This document shows positions 14,466 through 16,270 of a DNA stretch of 16,270 nt, one piece after another. Origin of the DNA: Caldimicrobium sp964493015. Its GTDB lineage: Bacteria > Desulfobacterota > Thermodesulfobacteria > Thermodesulfobacteriales > Thermodesulfobacteriaceae. Numbering within the stretch: the first letter of the stretch is position 1; each line of letters opens with the position of its first letter. The stretch is from contig CAZBLU010000034.1 of NCBI GenBank assembly GCA_964493015.1, forward strand, positions 1 through 16,270. Reading direction: 5' to 3'. The translations under genes were made by a program, and so were the position numbers. Below the pieces are notes generated by a model. The model did no database searches. It was given only the letters and a program-made list of their open reading frames with translations, and was not told the DNA's origin.

Positions 14466-15552
14466 AATCGAGAAGATCTTTGATCATGATAAATTCTTCG
14501 GTAGTGTGCACCTTTTGCATACCTGTGCCTAAGATAAAGGTCTTAATCCCTCTTGAGTTAAAGACATTGGCATCTGAGCCCCCTTCCTTTTTACGGAAGG
14601 TAAGCTGGAGCCCCACTCTTTCTCCAGCCTTTTTAATTAAACTTGCCTCAGGCCCATCTTCAGGAAGATGAAAGGCCTTAAAGACTGTAGTAAAATCCAG
14701 TTTATATTTAGGTAAGTCCTCCACTTTATAGAGATAATTTTCAATTACCTCTTTGGCTATGGAATCTATCCTCTCCTTTAGATTTTCTAATTTTTCCTCA
14801 GAGTGGCTCCGCATTTCTCCCTCAAGAAAGGCAAGGTCTGGGACCACATTTACATAGGCTCCTCCATGGATCTTGCCTAAGTTCATAGTGGTCTCTTCAT
14901 CAAGCCTTCCTGAAGGGAGCTGGGTTATTATTTGGGCAAGGAGTTTTATAGCATTGATGCCCTTTTCCGGTTCCAACCCTGCATGGGCAGATTTCCCATA
15001 AACTTTAAGCAGGAATTGATAAGATGAAGGGGCCTTGTTAATCACTTCCCAAGGATTTTCCGAATCCAGAACAAGACCAAATTTAGCCTCAAGAAGGTTA
15101 TAGTCTAAATATTTGGCCCCAAGTAACCCAATTTCTTCACAGGTAGTAAAAACCAGCTCTACAGGGGCATGAGGAAAAGGATTTTCTCTTAGCACCTTGG
15201 CAAGCTCAACCATCACCGCAATTCCAGCCTTGTCATCAGCGCCAAGTATGGTTTTTCCATTACTCCTGATTAGCCCCTCTTCTTCAATAATCTCCACGCC
15301 CTCGCAGGGACCTACAGTGTCTAAATGGGCACAAAACATAAGAGGTGGGGCTGGTATAGTGCCTGGAATCTTAACAATTAGATTGCCCACTTCAGAGCTT
15401 GTGTGTTCTCCTGATTTATCAAAAAAAGTAGTGAAGCCTAAGGCTTCAAAAATGTCTGCCAGATAATAGGCAAGTTTTCCTTCCCTTTTAGAGGGACTCT
15501 CAATTCCCAAAAGGGTTTTAAACTCAAGCAATAGTCTTCCCTCATCAATCAT
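14404..15552 (-). CDS. M20-family metallopeptidase (peptidase T-like)
   Basis: This 382-residue cytoplasmic dizinc aminopeptidase-like protein shows the M20 pattern: H76 and D78 in FCAHLDTVGP, D106 in ILGADDKAGIAV, E139-E140 in TTCEEIGLLG, D163 in LVLDSE and H349 in MQKVHTTEE. A lid/dimerisation domain lies between, marked by VYGKSAHAGLEPEKGINAI. It matches the PepT-like group that trims peptides, though exact specificity cannot be read and some relatives act on other amide bonds. The ATG has GAGGAG 5 nt upstream. It starts 9 nt after the acylphosphatase stop and overlaps the ComF-type gene, so it is the second gene of the operon. Confidence 0.9.
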   Translation of the reverse strand: MIDEGRLLLEFKTLLGIESPSKREGKLAYYLADIFEALGFTTFFDKSGEHTSSEVGNLIVKIPGTIPAPPLMFCAHLDTVGPCEGVEIIEEEGLIRSNGKTILGADDKAGIAVMVELAKVLRENPFPHAPVELVFTTCEEIGLLGAKYLDYNLLEAKFGLVLDSENPWEVINKAPSSYQFLLKVYGKSAHAGLEPEKGINAIKLLAQIITQLPSGRLDEETTMNLGKIHGGAYVNVVPDLAFLEGEMRSHSEEKLENLKERIDSIAKEVIENYLYKVEDLPKYKLDFTTVFKAFHLPEDGPEASLIKKAGERVGLQLTFRKKEGGSDANVFNSRGIKTFILGTGMQKVHTTEEFIMIKDLLDCAKLSLEILKTYSENFREIS

Positions 15553-15561
15553 AGGCGCTCC

Positions 15562-15834
15562 TCAATATTTGATGAAAAAGCCTTCATATTCACCAAGATA
15601 AGGTTCTTCAAATACTTCAACCTTTTCAACCTTTGAAGCTGGTGAGCCACGATGACACCACTTAATCATTTTCTCCACAGCCTCATCTTCACCTTCAAAA
15701 AGGGCTTCCACTCTTCCGTCAGGAAGATTTCTCACCCAACCTTTAAGCCCAAGCCTTTTTGCCTCCTCTTTAGTGTAAGCCCTGAAAAAGACCCCTTGAA
15801 CCTTTCCTGAAATTAAAACCCGGACTCTTTTCAT
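15562..15834 (-). CDS. Acylphosphatase
   Basis: This 90-residue protein is full length for the family. GKVQGVFFR (10-18, catalytic R18) is the phosphate-binding loop, GWVRNLPDGRVEA contains the catalytic N36, and SPASKVEKVEV follows in the usual position. It hydrolyses acyl phosphates such as carbamoyl or acetyl phosphate in the cytoplasm; small thermostable forms are common in thermophiles. It is first in the minus-strand operon and has its own promoter. The -10 box is only 9 nt from the ATG, leaving at most a very short leader, although AGGTT sits between them. Confidence 0.96.
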   Translation of the reverse strand: MKRVRVLISGKVQGVFFRAYTKEEAKRLGLKGWVRNLPDGRVEALFEGEDEAVEKMIKWCHRGSPASKVEKVEVFEEPYLGEYEGFFIKY

Positions 15835-15843
15835 ATAACCTAT

Positions 15844-15871
15844 ATTTTAGAAGTATTGCAGATTAAGTCAA
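15844..15871 (-). promoter_or_regulatory. Promoter of the acylphosphatase-to-nrdG operon, predicted near-leaderless
   Basis: On the minus strand TTGACT (15866-15871) and TAAAAT (15844-15849) are separated by 16 nt; each matches consensus at five of six positions. The -10 box ends 9 nt before the acylphosphatase ATG, so the transcript should begin about 2-3 nt upstream of the start codon. Confidence 0.65.
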
Positions 15872-15917
15872 GGGATTTTAGCGAGGGTGTTCTATAAACA
15901 TTTTCAGATTTTCATTT

Positions 15918-15932
15918 TATGCTTATAGCATA
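15918..15932. promoter_or_regulatory. Short perfect inverted repeat upstream of the coiled-coil gene
   Basis: TATGCT-TAT-AGCATA is a 6-bp perfect palindrome with a 3-nt centre, in the 159-nt divergent region between acylphosphatase and the coiled-coil gene. It has the shape of a small operator or overlaps a -10-like element. It is short enough to arise by chance in AT-rich DNA. No convincing plus-strand promoter was found nearby. Confidence 0.25.
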
Positions 15933-15993
15933 GGCCTCTGGTAAGTGGCAGGCATCTTTAAATCCTTTAGCATGCCAAGGGAGGAAACTTAAA

Positions 15994-16270
15994 ATGCTTA
16001 ATGTCCCCCAACCAAATTGGCTTGAAAGTCAAGAATTTAGAGAAGTGCTTTCTCAAGTGATAAATGAGCTCTTGAATACCAAACTAACAAAGTTTATTAT
16101 TCGGAGGGAAAAGGAAGTTACAAATATTTCCATATTAGAGAGGATTTTGAGGGTGGAAGAGGAGCTTAAGACATTACGAGAGTTTCAGGAAAAGCAGTTT
16201 GAGGCTATATTGAGAGAGATGAATGCCCGCTTTGAGGCAATGAATGCTCGTTTTGAGGCCCTGCAGAAGG
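15994..16270 (+). CDS. Coiled-coil repeat protein of unknown function, 3' truncated
   Basis: An ATG at 15994 is preceded by AAGGGAGG (15977-15984) with 9-nt spacing, and the frame stays open to the end of the window (92 codons seen). The N-terminus reads MLNVPQPNWLESQEFREVL. A basic stretch follows, then a long Glu/Leu-rich helix from about residue 48 that turns into a heptad repeat, MNARFEA-MNARFEALQK, at the window edge. Comparable short N-termini followed by variable coiled coils occur in DUF3782-type or PD-(D/E)XK-nuclease-associated proteins of thermophiles, but the catalytic part, if any, lies outside the window, so no function is assigned. It diverges from the acylphosphatase operon. 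Confidence 0.75.
   Translation, partial: MLNVPQPNWLESQEFREVLSQVINELLNTKLTKFIIRREKEVTNISILERILRVEEELKTLREFQEKQFEAILREMNARFEAMNARFEALQK

Noticed and set aside
1..16270. CRISPR arrays, tRNA or rRNA genes, transposases, prophage or toxin-antitoxin genes
   Set aside because: No regularly spaced repeats, cloverleaf-like sequences, rRNA blocks, transposase or phage motifs were seen on either strand.

Overview
The window looks like chromosomal DNA of a thermophilic, anaerobic, Gram-negative bacterium, most likely from Thermodesulfobacteriota (Thermodesulfobacterium or Caldimicrobium type). That placement is an inference. It rests on Lys/Glu-rich proteins, a radical-SAM anaerobic ribonucleotide reductase activase, a futalosine-type menaquinone enzyme, an LPS-core-kinase-like protein and an O-antigen ligase/polymerase-like protein (outer membrane with LPS), and moderate-to-low G+C. 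No RNA gene, CRISPR array, IS element or prophage is visible. A run of exactly 100 N (4197-4296) marks an assembly gap in the surface-polysaccharide region.

Region 1 (1-4396) is envelope polysaccharide accessory DNA. A 5'-truncated, very AT-rich multi-pass O-antigen ligase/polymerase-like gene (+) converges on three minus-strand genes transcribed in the order GT2 glycosyltransferase, WaaP/RfaP-like sugar kinase, then an asparagine-synthetase-like amidotransferase that lacks a working glutaminase half. On the far side of the gap is the start of another minus-strand gene with a good Shine-Dalgarno. Together these suggest building, phosphorylating and perhaps amidating an LPS core or O-chain, followed by chain ligation or polymerisation.

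Region 2 (4397-9645) holds mqnE (minus; menaquinone by the futalosine route) diverging from a plus-strand cluster: a BASS/ACR3-superfamily transporter, lysA, queA and a lipoprotein thermonuclease with a C-terminal Ada-like cysteine domain. The spacing is tight (39, 6 and 10 nt). A near-consensus promoter precedes the transporter.

Region 3 (9746-15834) is all minus strand. Transcription runs acylphosphatase, M20 peptidase, ComF-family phosphoribosyltransferase, ruvB, panB, nrdG-like activase, and then serS from its own promoter. Several of these genes overlap, so one housekeeping operon is likely. At the right edge (15994-16270) a coiled-coil protein with a tandem MNARFEA repeat begins on the plus strand and runs out of the window.

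The most interesting regulatory signal is that serS, acylphosphatase and, more weakly, mqnE have sigma70-like promoters whose -10 box lies only 6-9 nt from the ATG, with no or poor Shine-Dalgarno. This predicts leaderless or nearly leaderless mRNAs. The most interesting enzymes are the glutaminase-less asparagine-synthetase homologue paired with a sugar kinase, and a divergent, N-terminally short RuvB.
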